From Pelagibacterium luteolum (GTDB lineage: Bacteria > Pseudomonadota > Alphaproteobacteria > Rhizobiales > Devosiaceae): a stretch of 64,000 nucleotides of DNA. Location of the stretch: the NCBI RefSeq assembly GCF_900100665.1, contig NZ_FNCS01000006.1:124001-188000 (forward strand). The letters are read 5' to 3'. Made by a program: the position numbers and the translations under genes. Shown here one piece after another: positions 9,584-19,515 of the stretch (within the stretch, counting starts at the first letter, position 1; the number at the start of each line of letters is the position of its first letter). The notes under the pieces were generated by a model. That model saw nothing but the letters and a program-made list of their open reading frames with translations. It was not told the DNA's origin and searched no databases.

Positions 9584-10254
9584 ATCGGTCCTTGCTTTCG
9601 TCTGCCGCGAATCAGTGCGTGATTATAGGGGCGCAGGGGCGGATCGCCTAGGAAACCGGGAGTTATCAACCGAGGGACGTGCGGAAACAGCCGACGGCGA
9701 TATCGCCTCGGATTGAGCGGTAGTCAAAGACGGCATGGGGCGATGAACGCTCCGCACTGTATTTGTTTTATATGAAGCGATCATCGCCCCAAGCGCTCGG
9801 GATTTTTGGCTTACTCGCCCTTCAGAAGGCTGGGGTCAATCCCCGCCGGGTTTCCCCGGTACACCGTCGTGTCTCCACGACGGCTGGCACTTGTGGCGTT
9901 TAGGCCTCCCCTGCGGCGACCCGCAAGGAACCCGAACCAAACCCGCTCAAACGTTCGTTGCGCTTGCGTCCATAGGCGCGGGTTCGTTCGGGGATTATGG
10001 ATGCAGTTGAGAGGGCGGGGATAAGTTATTTCTTGGGCAAGGGTGTTTGCGGAGACTCAGCGCACCCCTCATCCGACCCGGCTACGCCGGCCCACCTTCT
10101 CCCTCAAGGGGCGAAGGAAGAACCTGGTTGGCTTAGACGTTTCTTTCAGACTCAGCTTCTTTCTTTCCTTCTCCCCTTGAGGGAGAAGGTGGCCCGAAGG
10201 GTCGGATGAGGGGTGCGCAGAGACGCGGAGCCACTTGGGTATGCGACGAGGGGG
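9584..10254. other. 670-bp intergenic region between parC and recO
   Basis: No convincing gene, tRNA or small ORF with codon bias. 9584-9780 is likely to carry the parC promoter. The right half (10061-10225) is a composite inverted repeat described separately. Confidence 0.5.
10061..10225. repeat. Inverted pair of CTCATCCGACCC-type palindromic repeats
   Basis: Two copies of the same ~50-bp element face each other. The left copy reads CCCTCATCCGACCC ... CACCTTCTCCCTCAAGG, and the right copy is its reverse complement (CCTTGAGGGAGAAGGTGG ... GGGTCGGATGAGGGG). Each copy also contains its own small hairpins. This is an intergenic REP-like family widespread in alphaproteobacteria; related copies occur here at 32322-32440 and 44615-44740. 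It ends 30 bases past the recO stop, so it may act as its transcription end. Confidence 0.8.
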
Positions 10255-11007
10255 TCACTCGGTACCGGCGAGGTGGCGGATGAGCCAGTCGCGGGTTTCG
10301 GGGGGGCGGGATTGGCGGGGGGTCCAGATGTGGCGATCGAGGAAGTGGCCGGTGAGGGCGAAGGCGTCGCCGATGTCGGCGAGGGATGCAGGGACATCAT
10401 CGACGAGGAATTGAGGGAGGCGCAGGAGGCGATCGCGGTAGGGTTCGGCGGCCTCGGTGCTGACGGCGCGGCCAGATTTTGGGGATACGAAGGTGAGATT
10501 GTCCTGCACGCCGGTGACGGCACAACTCTGGAGATCGAGACCGAAACCGAGTTCTTCGAGCAGGAACATTTCAAAGCGCGCCAATTCGGCCCCGAGCGAT
10601 CTGCTGTTGGATCGCAGTCCGGGTTCAGCCGACAGTTTCGTCCAGTCGCCGTCGATGAGGGCGATAGAGACGGCGAGCAGTTCGTCGTGCGGATCGCGCT
10701 CGGGGAGCAGGCGCAGGTGATCGGCGAGCAATTGTATGAGATAGAGCTTTTGCCGATCGGCCATCAATTCCGCGGCGCGCATGCGGGTGACTTCGGCGAC
10801 GAAGGTGCCGAGATGATCTTCGAGCCGGGCGCGCCAGACCAGTTGGGCGGAATTGCCCAATTGCAGGGAGGCCGCCTGTTTCGGTGAACGCCCACCGCGG
10901 ATCAGGCCGAGGCATCGACCACGACCTGGCACCATGGCTTCAACGATTACGGCGCTTTCGCCATGCCGTCTGACACCGATGATAAGGCCCTCGCCGGACC
11001 ATTCCAT
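10255..11007 (-). CDS. recO: DNA repair protein RecO
   Basis: Recombination mediator that, with RecR, loads RecA on SSB-coated gaps and anneals single strands. The 250-residue protein starts at ATG 11007, just three bases past the end of the GNAT gene; the longer open frame upstream is out of family. The N-terminal OB-fold is seen as MEWSGEGLIIGVRRHGESAV and the basic patch RGGRSPKQAASLQLG; FEMFLLEELGFGLDLQSCAVTG opens the C-terminal domain. It closes the rsh-acpS-lepB-rnc-era-GNAT-recO operon. Confidence 0.92.
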   Translation of the reverse strand: MEWSGEGLIIGVRRHGESAVIVEAMVPGRGRCLGLIRGGRSPKQAASLQLGNSAQLVWRARLEDHLGTFVAEVTRMRAAELMADRQKLYLIQLLADHLRLLPERDPHDELLAVSIALIDGDWTKLSAEPGLRSNSRSLGAELARFEMFLLEELGFGLDLQSCAVTGVQDNLTFVSPKSGRAVSTEAAEPYRDRLLRLPQFLVDDVPASLADIGDAFALTGHFLDRHIWTPRQSRPPETRDWLIRHLAGTE

Positions 11008-11009
11008 GG

Positions 11010-11522
11010 CTAACTCACCTCCGCCGGGCGGATGTAGAGGTCGCAGTCGTCGCCCTCGTAAGAGGCCTGGTTCAAAACAAATCCCTGGGCCGTGAGCATG
11101 TGAACCGACGCCAGATTGAGGGGATCGACGGTTGCGCGCATCGGTTTGTCCGGGTGGCGCTGGCACCAGAAACCCACGAGACCGCGCAACAGTTCGCTGC
11201 CATAGCCCCTGCCCCAATAGGCGTGGGCGAGACCATAGATCACCTCTTCGGCGTCATCTGGAGGGCGTGCGATGCCGGCCCAGCCGATCATCTCGCCGGT
11301 TTCGCACAGGATGACAGCGCCCGTGGCGTAGCCAAAGCGATCGATATTGTCACAGGAATTGGCGACCCAAAGCGCGGCATCTTCGGGCGACAGCGCTGTG
11401 CCTTCGCCGACGAAATGGGCAACGCGCGGATCGGCGAACATAGCGACGAGTCCCGGCTCGTCCGCCGGGGTGAACGGTCGGACGATCAGCCGTTCGGTTT
11501 CAAGCTGGCCGACCTTCAACAT
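11010..11522 (-). CDS. GNAT-family N-acetyltransferase (RimJ/RimL-like)
   Basis: A 170-residue single-domain acetyltransferase. LETERLIVRPFTPADEPGL is the typical RimL-type N-terminus; the acetyl-CoA loop is HAYWGRGYGSELLRGLV and the late motif is VDPLNLASVHMLTAQGF. The substrate, a protein N-terminus or a small amine, cannot be read. It is placed between era (three-base gap) and recO (two-base gap) in a tight operon, so it is probably cotranscribed, although its function need not be related. Confidence 0.85.
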   Translation of the reverse strand: MLKVGQLETERLIVRPFTPADEPGLVAMFADPRVAHFVGEGTALSPEDAALWVANSCDNIDRFGYATGAVILCETGEMIGWAGIARPPDDAEEVIYGLAHAYWGRGYGSELLRGLVGFWCQRHPDKPMRATVDPLNLASVHMLTAQGFVLNQASYEGDDCDLYIRPAEVS

Positions 11523-11525
11523 GGC

Positions 11526-12437
11526 TCATTTCGTCCAGTCCAGCCCCATTTCGCGGTAGCGCTCGGGGTCGTCGGCCCAGTTGGCACGAACCTTGACGAA
11601 GAGGAACAAGTGCACCTCTGTCTCAAACATCTCCATCATTTCCTTGCGCGCCTCTGCGCCGATGGTCTTGATGGTTTGTCCCTTGGCACCGAGCACGATC
11701 ATCTTGTGGGTGTCGCGCGTAACGTACACAACCTGCTCGATGCGGTAGCTGCCGTCCTTTTGCACCTTGAAACTCTCGGTTTCGACGGTCGCCTGATAGG
11801 GGATTTCGTCGTGGATGCGCAGGAAGAGTTTTTCGCGCGTCACTTCGGCGGAGGTCAGGGCGAGCGTCAGATCGGTCAGATGTTCTTCGGGGAAGTGCCA
11901 TTCGCCGAGCGGGGCCTTTTCGCGGCACCAGTCGATGAAATCGGTGACGCCGTGCCCACGCAAGGCCGAAATCATGAACGTGGTTTCGAACATGCCCTTT
12001 TCGTTGAGCGCTTGGGACAGCCCCAACAGCGCCTCGTGCTTGACCTTGTCGATCTTGTTGATGACCAGCACCTTGGGCTGGCGGATGTTTTCCAGCCCCT
12101 GCAGCAGAGCCTCGACTTCGGAGTTCAGACCTTTTTGCGCGTCGATGATCAGGGCAACCATGTCGGCGTCCCCTGCCCCCGTCCAGGCTGACTGCACCAT
12201 GGCGCGATCCAACCGGCGTTTTGGCGCGAAGATGCCTGGGGTGTCGATGAAGACCAACTGGCTTTCCTCAACCGTCATCACGCCGCGCACCTGGGCCCGC
12301 GTGGTTTGCGCCTTATGGGTGACGATCGAGACCTTGGTGCCGACAAGCGCGTTGAGCAGCGTCGATTTGCCCGCGTTCGGCGCGCCGACAAGGGCGACGA
12401 AGCCGCATTTGGTGTGGATCGTTGTATCTTCGCTCAT
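11526..12437 (-). CDS. era: GTPase Era
   Basis: Essential Ras-like GTPase that binds the 3' end of 16S rRNA in 30S assembly. The start is ATG 12437, whose ATGA overlaps the rnc stop; an earlier ATG at 12452 lies inside rnc. Seen in order: G1 GAPNAGKSTLLNALVG, the effector region KAQTTRAQVRG, G3 DTPGI, G4 NKIDK, and the C-terminal KH domain (IVLGAKGQTIKTIGAEARKE; split VLGAKGQTIKTIG / AEARKEM). 303 residues, normal length. Confidence 0.95.
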   Translation of the reverse strand: MSEDTTIHTKCGFVALVGAPNAGKSTLLNALVGTKVSIVTHKAQTTRAQVRGVMTVEESQLVFIDTPGIFAPKRRLDRAMVQSAWTGAGDADMVALIIDAQKGLNSEVEALLQGLENIRQPKVLVINKIDKVKHEALLGLSQALNEKGMFETTFMISALRGHGVTDFIDWCREKAPLGEWHFPEEHLTDLTLALTSAEVTREKLFLRIHDEIPYQATVETESFKVQKDGSYRIEQVVYVTRDTHKMIVLGAKGQTIKTIGAEARKEMMEMFETEVHLFLFVKVRANWADDPERYREMGLDWTK

Positions 12438-13141
12438 TGTCCGGCTTTCCACACACCTTCACGTAGAAGGAATTTTTCAGCGGCCTGATGTTCGGCCAGT
12501 TTTTTCGACGTTCCAGTGGCCGTTAGAGGCTCAAAACCGCGGACCAGAACCGATATTGTAAAGACCGGCGCATGGTCGGGGCCGGAGCGGGCCGTTTCGG
12601 TATAGGCCGGGGGTTCGAGCCCTTTGGCCTGGGCCCATTCTTGAAGAGCGGTTTTTGAATCCGCACGGCGGGCCTGAGCCACGTCGAGATTATCACCGAA
12701 CATACGGGCCACGAATTCATGGGCGGGATCGAGCCCGCCATCGGCATAGATGGCGCCGATCACAGCTTCGCAGACATCGCCCAGAATGGCGTCCTTGTCG
12801 GCGCCGCCGGTGCGGGCTTCGCTTTCGCCCAGTCGGACGAAGGAGCCCATACCGAGCTTGCGGGCCACGCGGGCGCAGGTTTCCTTACGCACGAGGCTGT
12901 TGAGCGTGCGCGACAGCTCGCCTTCATTGGCTTTCGGAAGGCGATCCGAGAGCATGTCGGCGACGACGAGACCGAGGACGCGATCACCCAGGAATTCGAA
13001 GCGCTGGTAGGATTCAGATGTGCGCTTGGAGGGCGACACCGCACTCGAGTGCGTCAGGGCGCGCACGAGCAGGGCCGGGTCCTTGAAGGTATATCCCAGC
13101 CGTGCTTCGAGCGTTTCCCTGTCGCGTGCCCTCAAGCTCAT
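12434..13141 (-). CDS. rnc: Ribonuclease III
   Basis: Double-strand-specific endoribonuclease for rRNA and mRNA processing. 235 residues from ATG 13141, which overlaps the lepB stop by ATGA. The catalytic signature is ERFEFLGD-like, here YQRFEFLGDRVLGLVVAD, with the second acidic cluster DVCEAVIGAIYADGG. The C-terminal dsRNA-binding domain ends in GTSKKLAEHQAAEKFLL. Its stop overlaps the era start, so lepB-rnc-era should be translationally coupled. Confidence 0.95.
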   Translation of the reverse strand: MSLRARDRETLEARLGYTFKDPALLVRALTHSSAVSPSKRTSESYQRFEFLGDRVLGLVVADMLSDRLPKANEGELSRTLNSLVRKETCARVARKLGMGSFVRLGESEARTGGADKDAILGDVCEAVIGAIYADGGLDPAHEFVARMFGDNLDVAQARRADSKTALQEWAQAKGLEPPAYTETARSGPDHAPVFTISVLVRGFEPLTATGTSKKLAEHQAAEKFLLREGVWKAGQ

Positions 13142-13905
13142 TCGTAAACCGATGTGAACATGCGGTCGAACCGCACATTGCCCGGCCAGCGCCAAATCTG
13201 CCAGGGCGGGATGTTATCGTTGATCGAGAAGAAGCGCCATTCCGCCTTGCCGACGAAATTTTCAAACGGCACGTAGCCGACCGCCGTCAGCGAGCGCGAG
13301 TCGAGCGAACGATCGCGGTTGTCGCCCATCATGAAATAATGACCCGGGGGCACCGTATAGACCGACGTGTTGTCGAACTGGGCGTTGTCGGACACTTCCT
13401 GCACGACATAGCTCACGCCATTGGGCAGGGTTTCGCGATAGAGCTGCACGGGCAGATCGAGGCCGCTGCTGTCGCGATCGATGTCCTCGCCAACCAGTTC
13501 GCGCGGGACCTCTTCACCATTAATGTTGAGCGTTCCGTCGATCATCTGGATGCGGTCGCCCGGCAGGCCGATCACGCGCTTCACGTAGTTGTCGCGTTGG
13601 GGCACGGGGCGGAACACGGCGACATCGCCACGCTCGGGCGAGGACCCGAAAATACGACCGTTCCACGGCACCTCGCTATAGGGCAGCGAGTAGCGCGAAT
13701 ATCCATAAGAATATTTGGACGACAGGATGTAATCGCCGATCAACAGGTTCGACTGCATCGAAGCTGTCGGAATTGAGAACGGCTCAAAGGCAAAGGTGCG
13801 AAACACCAGAGCGATCAGAAGGGCCTGAACGATGATGACGATGGTTTCGCGCAGTTCGCCCTTGCCGGTCTTCTTCTTGGCGGCGTCCGACATAGGGGTG
13901 CTCAT
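13138..13905 (-). CDS. lepB: Signal peptidase I
   Basis: Inner-membrane serine protease that removes signal peptides from secreted proteins. One N-terminal membrane segment (TIVIIVQALLIALVFRTF) is followed by the Ser nucleophile motif IPTASMQSNLLIGDY and the general-base Lys region DNYVKRVIGLPGDRI, then box E (GDNRDRSLDSR). I use ATG 13905 (255 residues); ATGs at 13956 (overlapping acpS) and 13893 are alternatives. The gene lies in the rsh-acpS-lepB-rnc-era order typical of Rhizobiales. Confidence 0.93.
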   Translation of the reverse strand: MSTPMSDAAKKKTGKGELRETIVIIVQALLIALVFRTFAFEPFSIPTASMQSNLLIGDYILSSKYSYGYSRYSLPYSEVPWNGRIFGSSPERGDVAVFRPVPQRDNYVKRVIGLPGDRIQMIDGTLNINGEEVPRELVGEDIDRDSSGLDLPVQLYRETLPNGVSYVVQEVSDNAQFDNTSVYTVPPGHYFMMGDNRDRSLDSRSLTAVGYVPFENFVGKAEWRFFSINDNIPPWQIWRWPGNVRFDRMFTSVYE

Positions 13906-13942
13906 GGGTTCTGTAAAACTCGTACGGTAGTTACGGGAGCGC

Positions 13943-14350
13943 TCATGCAGGGTCAACAGGCAGAGCTTCGATGATCACGAAAGCCTGAGCCATGCCGTTG
14001 TCATCGGTGATGGTGACGTGGATGTGGGGTGCGTGGCCGGGCGGTACAAGCTTTTCCAGCCGGCGCGCCGCGCCTCCGGTCAGTTTCATCGTCGGCTTGC
14101 CGCTGGGGAGGTTGACGACGCCCATGTCGCGCCAGAAGACGCCATGGGATAATCCGGTGCCTAGGGCCTTGGCGCAGGCTTCCTTGGCGGCGAAGCGCTT
14201 GGCATAGGACGCGGCGCGCATGCGGCGACGATCGGATTTGGCGCGCTCGATTTCGGTGAAGCAGCGATGGGTGAAGCGGTCGCCGAACCGCTCAAGGGTG
14301 CGTTCGACGTGGGCGATCTCGCAGATGTCGTTGCCGAGCCCGATAATCAT
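13943..14350 (-). CDS. acpS: Holo-[acyl-carrier-protein] synthase
   Basis: Transfers 4'-phosphopantetheine from CoA to apo-acyl-carrier protein. 135 residues from ATG 14350, which overlaps the rsh stop (ATGA at 14347-14350). Mg-binding Asp in [15 protein letters not shown] and the catalytic Glu/Lys in [15 protein letters not shown] are clear; [14 protein letters not shown] closes the fold. The open frame extends 79 residues upstream inside rsh but shows no conserved sequence there. Confidence 0.94.
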   Translation of the reverse strand: MIIGLGNDICEIAHVERTLERFGDRFTHRCFTEIERAKSDRRRMRAASYAKRFAAKEACAKALGTGLSHGVFWRDMGVVNLPSGKPTMKLTGGAARRLEKLVPPGHAPHIHVTITDDNGMAQAFVIIEALPVDPA

Positions 14351-16638
14351 GCCGTCTCGCTTTCCTTGTGGTCGATGGCTTTGGGCATCAACGCCTCTTC
14401 CATGCTCGAAATGGCCCGCGCCTGAGCGGTCGTGGCGCGCTGGACCTTGGAGAGGCCGGGCGTGCGCTTGAGCGTGGCGAGCACATCGGTCAATTGGGCC
14501 AGATCGCGGACTTCGAGTTCGAAGATCAGCTCGTGGGAATCGGCGGCAAGGGCGCGCATGGCGAGGTTGGAGATATTGGCGTCGCATGCGGCGATGGCGC
14601 CGGTGATCTGGGCCAAAGAGCCGGGGCGGTTCTGGGAGTACATCGATACGATGACCTTGAAGCGCGTCTCGGGCTTGCCGGCCAGGTCCCAGCGAACGTC
14701 GATCCAGCCCACGTCGCTGTCGTGATAATCGGCGAGGCTGTCGGATTCGACGGGGAAGACTTCCATGCGGCCGGTCTGATGGAAGATGCCGATGAGCCGG
14801 TCGCCCGGCACGACGCCTTCGCGCGAGATATCGACGGGCATGTTGAAATCGAAACCCACGAGGGCGGCGAATTTCTTGATGGCGGTGCGCTGACCACCCG
14901 GCATGCGGAACTTGAAATATTGCGCGTTCCGGAGCGAAAACCAGCCTTCGGCGTCATTGCCCACGGGAAGGGTAAGCCTGCCCTTGCGGCGACGCTTGCC
15001 TTTCAGCGCTGCGGCTTCGCTCGAGAGGTCTTCAGCCGTGATGCGGCCCTCCCCTATCGCGGCCAGCAGCGCTGCGCGGTCTGGCATGGAAAGGCGATTG
15101 GCGAGCATCGCGACTTCGGCGTCGGAGAGTTCAAGCGCCTCGCGTTCGATAACGGCCATCAACACCTGCTCGCCGAGGGACACCGCGCGTTGCAGCGCTC
15201 CGTTGCGCACGGCGCGGCGGATGGCCGAGCGGGCCTTGCCGGTGATGGCGATATTTTCCCAATTGGGCGGCGGCATATGGGCGGCATCGCGGAGAATTTC
15301 CACTTCGTCGCCCGAGTGAAGCTGTGTGATCAGCGGCATGACGGTGCCATTGACCTTGCAGCCCACGCAGGTGTCGCCGACATCGGTGTGCACCGCATAG
15401 GCGAAATCGATAGGCGTCGCGCCACGCGGCAGGGCGATGAGGCGCCCGCGCGGGGTAAAGCAGAAGACCTGATCCTGGAATAGTTCGAGCTTGGTGTGCT
15501 CGATGAACTCTTCGGGGTTATCGCCCTCGGTGAGATGCGCGATGGTCGAGCGGAGCCAGTTGTAGGCCTGGCTCTCCTCTTCGAGCTTGTGCATGTCGCC
15601 CGAGATGGCTTCCTTATAGAGCTGGTGCGCGGCGATGCCGTATTCGGCGATCGCGTGCATCTCCTGGGTGCGGATCTGCAACTCGACGCGCTGGCGGCCC
15701 GGACCGACGATTGTCGTGTGGATCGAGCGGTAATCGTTCTGCTTGGGGACCGAGATGTAGTCCTTGAAACGCCCCGGCACGACTTTCCAGTTGGTGTGGA
15801 TGACGCCCAGCGTGCGGTAGCATTCGTCCATCGTATCGACGATGACGCGAAAGCCGATCATGTCCGAGAGCTGTTCGAGGGCGATGGCCTTGCGCTCGAT
15901 CTTGGAATAGATCGACCACGCCGATTTCAGCCGCGCGGACACCTTCGCCTTGATGCCTTGTGTTTCGAGATGGGCGCCGAGCTCAGCCTGAATCTCGGCA
16001 ATGATCTCGCGGCTGGAAATCTCCATCTGCGACAGGCGGCTGGTGATGGCACTGTAGTGTTCGGGGTAGAGCGTCTTGAAGGACAGGTCTTCGAGCTCGT
16101 TGCGCATGTCCTGCATACCCATGCGGCCGGCAAGCGGCGCGTAGATATCCATGGTTTCCTGGGCAATGCGGCCGCGCTTGTGCACGGGCATGAAATCGAG
16201 CGTGCGCATGTTGTGAAGGCGGTCGGCCAGCTTGACCAGCAGTACGCGCACGTCCTGGGCGATGGCGAGCAGCAGTTTTCGCAGGTTCTCGGCCTGAGCC
16301 TCTTCCCGGCTGACGAGATTGAGGCGTTCGATCTTGGTCAGCCCGTCAACGATCTGGCCGATCTCGGTGCCGAACATCTCATCGATCTCGGTGCGCGTCG
16401 CGTCCGTGTCCTCGATGGTGTCGTGCAGGAGTGCAACGGCGATCGTCGCGTCGTCGAGCTTGAGGTCCGTGAGAATCGCCGCGACTTCGAGAGGATGGGC
16501 GAAATAAGGATCGCCCGAGGCGCGCGTCTGGCTACCGTGCTTTTGCATGCCATAAACGTAAGCCTTGTTGAGCAAGGCTTCGTTGGCATCGGGGTTGTAG
16601 GCCAGAACGCGTTCGACGAGTTCATACTGACGCATCAT
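14347..16638 (-). CDS. rsh: Bifunctional (p)ppGpp synthetase/hydrolase Rsh
   Basis: The single long RelA/SpoT homologue of alphaproteobacteria, making and degrading the stringent alarmone. Domains in order over 763 residues: HD hydrolase ([24 protein letters not shown] near residues 45-75), synthetase ([21 protein letters not shown], split around residues 300-325), TGS ([20 protein letters not shown]) and a C-terminal ACT domain ([19 protein letters not shown]). Both catalytic halves look intact. It heads the acpS-lepB-rnc-era operon and is separated from rpoZ by a terminator, although rpoZ is usually its upstream neighbour in the group. Confidence 0.95.
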   Translation of the reverse strand: MMRQYELVERVLAYNPDANEALLNKAYVYGMQKHGSQTRASGDPYFAHPLEVAAILTDLKLDDATIAVALLHDTIEDTDATRTEIDEMFGTEIGQIVDGLTKIERLNLVSREEAQAENLRKLLLAIAQDVRVLLVKLADRLHNMRTLDFMPVHKRGRIAQETMDIYAPLAGRMGMQDMRNELEDLSFKTLYPEHYSAITSRLSQMEISSREIIAEIQAELGAHLETQGIKAKVSARLKSAWSIYSKIERKAIALEQLSDMIGFRVIVDTMDECYRTLGVIHTNWKVVPGRFKDYISVPKQNDYRSIHTTIVGPGRQRVELQIRTQEMHAIAEYGIAAHQLYKEAISGDMHKLEEESQAYNWLRSTIAHLTEGDNPEEFIEHTKLELFQDQVFCFTPRGRLIALPRGATPIDFAYAVHTDVGDTCVGCKVNGTVMPLITQLHSGDEVEILRDAAHMPPPNWENIAITGKARSAIRRAVRNGALQRAVSLGEQVLMAVIEREALELSDAEVAMLANRLSMPDRAALLAAIGEGRITAEDLSSEAAALKGKRRRKGRLTLPVGNDAEGWFSLRNAQYFKFRMPGGQRTAIKKFAALVGFDFNMPVDISREGVVPGDRLIGIFHQTGRMEVFPVESDSLADYHDSDVGWIDVRWDLAGKPETRFKVIVSMYSQNRPGSLAQITGAIAACDANISNLAMRALAADSHELIFELEVRDLAQLTDVLATLKRTPGLSKVQRATTAQARAISSMEEALMPKAIDHKESETA

Positions 16639-16670
16639 GCGCCGGGGACTCCAGGACTATTCAGTGTACC

Positions 16671-16709
16671 AAAAGTGAGAAGGCGCCCGGCCAGGTGCCA
16701 GACGCCTTC
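16671..16709 (-). terminator. Rho-independent terminator of rpoZ
   Basis: A 13-bp stem (16679-16691 with 16697-16709) that pairs fully on the minus strand if two G-U pairs are allowed, with a 5-base loop, followed in that direction by TCTCACTTTT. It sits 31 bases past the rpoZ stop and 33 bases before the rsh start. Confidence 0.75.
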
Positions 16710-16740
16710 ACAAAAGAGTATAGAGAAAGGCTCGCGCCGA

Positions 16741-17109
16741 TCAATCGTCGCGACGCTCGGGGGGCGCCAGCGACTCGATGCCGCGGAGCAGCTCTTCTTC
16801 GCTGATGGTGTCGAACACCGGACCGTCTTCGTCCGAGGATGTCTCGATACGCGGAGCGATATCGCTCTCGGGCTCGTCGACCTCGACATATTTCTGCAGC
16901 GAGTGGATCAGATCCTCCTGCAGATCGTCGGGCGAAATGGTGCCATCGCCGATTTCACGAAGGGCAACGACGGGGTTCTTGTCGTTGTCGCGATCAACGG
17001 TGATCTGGGCACCGGAGGAAATCATGCGCGCACGATGTGCAGCGGCCAGAACCAGCTCGAAGCGGTTCGGGATTTTCTCAATGCAATCTTCTACGGTGAC
17101 GCGTGCCAC
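16741..17109 (-). CDS. rpoZ: RNA polymerase omega subunit
   Basis: Small subunit that assists beta' folding and ppGpp response. 122 residues from GTG 17109; the starting sequence [20 protein letters not shown] is the family signature and rules out the longer upstream frame. The conserved [12 protein letters not shown] and [11 protein letters not shown] follow. An acidic C-terminal tail ([12 protein letters not shown] ... [10 protein letters not shown]) is typical of alphaproteobacterial omega. Adjacent to rsh, as usual. Confidence 0.93.
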   Translation of the reverse strand: MARVTVEDCIEKIPNRFELVLAAAHRARMISSGAQITVDRDNDKNPVVALREIGDGTISPDDLQEDLIHSLQKYVEVDEPESDIAPRIETSSDEDGPVFDTISEEELLRGIESLAPPERRDD

Positions 17110-17303
17110 AGCCGGTCTCCATTGCCTTGTGGGGATGAAGCGCCCTCTTACACGAGCCTGTCGGTCAATACAAGCGCCAGCGCCCAATCCTCATCGGCAT
17201 TATTTTGCCCGGAGGGTGAACCTCTTTCCCTACTCCGGCGTTGAGCGAGACACGCTTTGCTTATTTGTTCGTCTGCCTTTTTTAATTGGAGCATTTGCCA
17301 ATA

Positions 17304-17870
17304 ATGTTCGATCCACGCGAAAAGGTCGTGTTGTTCATAGACGGCGCCAACCTTTATGCAACGTCTCGCGCGCTCGGTGTCGACATCGACTACAAGCGGC
17401 TCTTGAGCCAGTTTCAGGAGCAGGCCTATTTGCTGCGCGCCTATTATTACACGGCCCTCATCGAAGACCAGGAATACTCATCGATCCGGCCCCTAATCGA
17501 TTGGTTGGACTACAACGGGTACACCGTCGTCACAAAGCCCGCGAAGGAATTTACCGACGCGCAGGGCCGACGCAAGATCAAGGGAAACATGGACATCGAA
17601 CTGGCCATCGAGGCCATGGAGATGTCCCCCCATTACCATCATTTCGTCCTGTTTTCCGGTGATGGGGACTTCACCGCATTGGTCGCAGCGCTGCAGCGCA
17701 AGGGCAAGAAGGTGACGGTCGCATCGACCCTTACGACCCCTACCCCGATGATCTCTGACGATCTTCGGCGGCAGGCCGATTATTTTCTCGAGATTGCCAA
17801 TCTGGCAAAATCGGTGGGCCGTCCTCAGGTTGACCGCCAACACACGGCAAAGGAGGATGCGACGCACTGA
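17304..17870 (+). CDS. LabA-like NYN-domain protein
   Basis: A 188-residue PIN-like/NYN fold protein, likely a metal-dependent RNase. Acidic catalytic-type residues are in VVLFIDGANLYA, KGNMDIELAIEAMEM and VLFSGDGDFTALVAAL, the order and spacing of LabA/DUF88. I start it at ATG 17304 (MFDPREK); a TTG/ATG 18 bases earlier is possible. It is divergent from rpoZ and followed 17 bases later by a uracil-DNA glycosylase gene, a pairing common in Rhizobiales. RNA target unknown. Confidence 0.85.
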   Translation: MFDPREKVVLFIDGANLYATSRALGVDIDYKRLLSQFQEQAYLLRAYYYTALIEDQEYSSIRPLIDWLDYNGYTVVTKPAKEFTDAQGRRKIKGNMDIELAIEAMEMSPHYHHFVLFSGDGDFTALVAALQRKGKKVTVASTLTTPTPMISDDLRRQADYFLEIANLAKSVGRPQVDRQHTAKEDATH

Positions 17871-17887
17871 TTCCTCAAGGTATCTCC

Positions 17888-18526
17888 GTGATCGCAACCA
17901 ACCCGCCTCATGATTGCCCGCTTTGCCCACGTCTCGTCGAATTCCGGCAGATCAATCGCGAGCAATTTCCCGAGTGGCACAATGGCCCGGTTCGCAATTG
18001 GGGCGACCAAGGCCCCAAGCTTTTGATCGTGGGGCTGGCCCCGGGCTTGCGTGGCGCCAACCGTACCGGACGGCCTTTTACGGGTGACTATGCCGGTGAC
18101 TTGCTGTTTGCGACGTTGAAAAAATTCGGTCTCGCTAAGGGCGAATACCGCGCCGATCCGGACGATGATCTGGAATTGATCGATACGATGATTGTCAATT
18201 CAGTGCGTTGCGTGCCGCCGCAAAACAAGCCCACCGGGCCCGAGATCGCGACCTGCCGTCAGTTTCTCGATGCGACGATTACGGCAAATGCTCAAGCTAA
18301 GGTATTTTTTGCGCTGGGGCGCATCGCCCATGAGTCTCTGCTCACCACTTTGGGTGAGCGGCGCGCGTCCTATCCGTTCGGGCACAGCGCTGAGCATCTA
18401 TTGAGCGATGGTCGCACGCTCGTCGATAGCTATCACTGCTCGCGATACAACACGAACACCGGCAGGCTGACGGCCGAGATGTTCGAGCGGGCACTGGGTC
18501 GGGCGGCGGAGATCATCCGCTCGTGA
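17888..18526 (+). CDS. Uracil-DNA glycosylase, family 5 (UdgB-like)
   Basis: Base-excision repair enzyme that removes uracil and perhaps other deaminated bases. GTG start at 17888, 212 residues. The N-terminal CPLCPRL resembles the iron-sulphur cysteines of family 4/5 enzymes; motif A is VGLAPGLRGANRTGRPFTG, and motif B is DSYHCSRYNTNTG, where the usual His-Pro-Ser is His-Cys-Ser. The Asn of family 4 motif A is replaced, which points to family 5. Its stop is nine bases from that of the convergent flavin-binding protein gene, and both stops lie in a small hairpin at 18523-18539. Confidence 0.85.
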   Translation: MIATNPPHDCPLCPRLVEFRQINREQFPEWHNGPVRNWGDQGPKLLIVGLAPGLRGANRTGRPFTGDYAGDLLFATLKKFGLAKGEYRADPDDDLELIDTMIVNSVRCVPPQNKPTGPEIATCRQFLDATITANAQAKVFFALGRIAHESLLTTLGERRASYPFGHSAEHLLSDGRTLVDSYHCSRYNTNTGRLTAEMFERALGRAAEIIRS

Positions 18527-18535
18527 GGTCTAGCC

Positions 18536-19000
18536 TCACTCGACAGGCGAGACCCGGTAGGTCGCGTAAGCCGACGCGATCATCTCAGCCTCGTCGGTCT
18601 CCGGATACTGGCTGTAGCTGGGCGCCAGGATGCGGGAAATGCGAGCAATCTTGATCCGGTGAAGAGATGTTATCTCAAATTTTGGCCCAGCGAGCGCCTG
18701 CAGCGTCGCGGCGCGTGCGGCAAATCCCGCGTGTGACGGGTCCAGGCTGTCGGCCAAGCCCTTTATCTTGAACCCCTTTTGCCGAAACACATCCACGAAG
18801 CTGAGGCAAACCTTTGGATTTGCGGCAATATTGGCGGCGGTCACGGGAGAGGCGATGCTGGCGACAATGATTTCGTCGTCACCGCAGGCGGCAAAAATCT
18901 CTTTGGGCGAAACGTTGGGAAACCCATCAGTGTCCGCCGTGGCCAGCCAGCAAAGGACCGACGCGCCGATCAACTCATGAACTGTCGCATTGAGCTTCAT
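18536..19000 (-). CDS. Pyridoxamine 5'-phosphate oxidase-like split-barrel protein
   Basis: A 154-residue protein of the PNPOx-like FMN-binding split-barrel family: CWLATADTDGFPNVSPKEIF and NPKVCLSFVDVFRQKGFKIKG are the typical strand pair. No PNPOx substrate residues are evident, so it is probably a flavin- or F420/haem-related reductase or binding protein rather than the vitamin B6 enzyme. It is on the same strand as smpB, 23 bases downstream, and may share its transcript. Confidence 0.8.
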   Translation of the reverse strand: MKLNATVHELIGASVLCWLATADTDGFPNVSPKEIFAACGDDEIIVASIASPVTAANIAANPKVCLSFVDVFRQKGFKIKGLADSLDPSHAGFAARAATLQALAGPKFEITSLHRIKIARISRILAPSYSQYPETDEAEMIASAYATYRVSPVE

Positions 19001-19023
19001 GGCGGTCCTTTGTTGGGCGTGCG

Positions 19024-19503
19024 CTACCCCTGCTTGAGCAGGCGCTGCTTGTCGCGGCCCCAGTCGCGGTCCTTCTGGACTTCGCGCTTGTCGTAGCTCT
19101 TGCGGCCCTTGGCGAGCCCGATCAGGAGCTTAGCCAGACCACGCTCGTTGAAATAGAGCTTGAGCGGCACAATGGTGTTGCCTTGGCGCTCGACACCTTT
19201 GACCAGTTTTTCGCGTTCCTTAGCGGAAATCAGCAGCTTGCGCCGGCGCTTTTCGTCGTGATTGAAGCGGTTGGCCTGGACGTATTCGGGGATGTTGGCG
19301 TTGATCAGCCACAGCTCGCCGCCTTCGGGCGAGACGTAAGCCTCGGTGATCTGAGCCTTGCCATTACGCAGGGACTTGACCTCGGTGCCGGTGAGGATGA
19401 TGCCGGCCTCGAGGGTGTCGAGCACTTCATAATCGAAGCGGGCGCGGCGATTGTCGGCCACCATGCCCGTTTCGAGAAGTTCCTTTTCCTTTTTCGCAGC
19501 CAT
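19024..19503 (-). CDS. smpB: SsrA-binding protein SmpB
   Basis: Binds tmRNA and delivers it to stalled ribosomes in trans-translation. 159 residues with [20 protein letters not shown], the conserved [14 protein letters not shown], and the basic C-terminal tail [17 protein letters not shown] that enters the mRNA channel. It starts 12 bases after the dapA stop; dapA-smpB is a conserved alphaproteobacterial pair. Confidence 0.95.
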   Translation of the reverse strand: MAAKKEKELLETGMVADNRRARFDYEVLDTLEAGIILTGTEVKSLRNGKAQITEAYVSPEGGELWLINANIPEYVQANRFNHDEKRRRKLLISAKEREKLVKGVERQGNTIVPLKLYFNERGLAKLLIGLAKGRKSYDKREVQKDRDWGRDKQRLLKQG

Positions 19504-19515
19504 AGAGGCGTCCGA

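Noticed and set aside
9800-10030. Possible small gene or tRNA in the parC-recO gap
   Set aside because: No cloverleaf can be drawn, and the 72-codon frame has no ribosome-binding site or bias.
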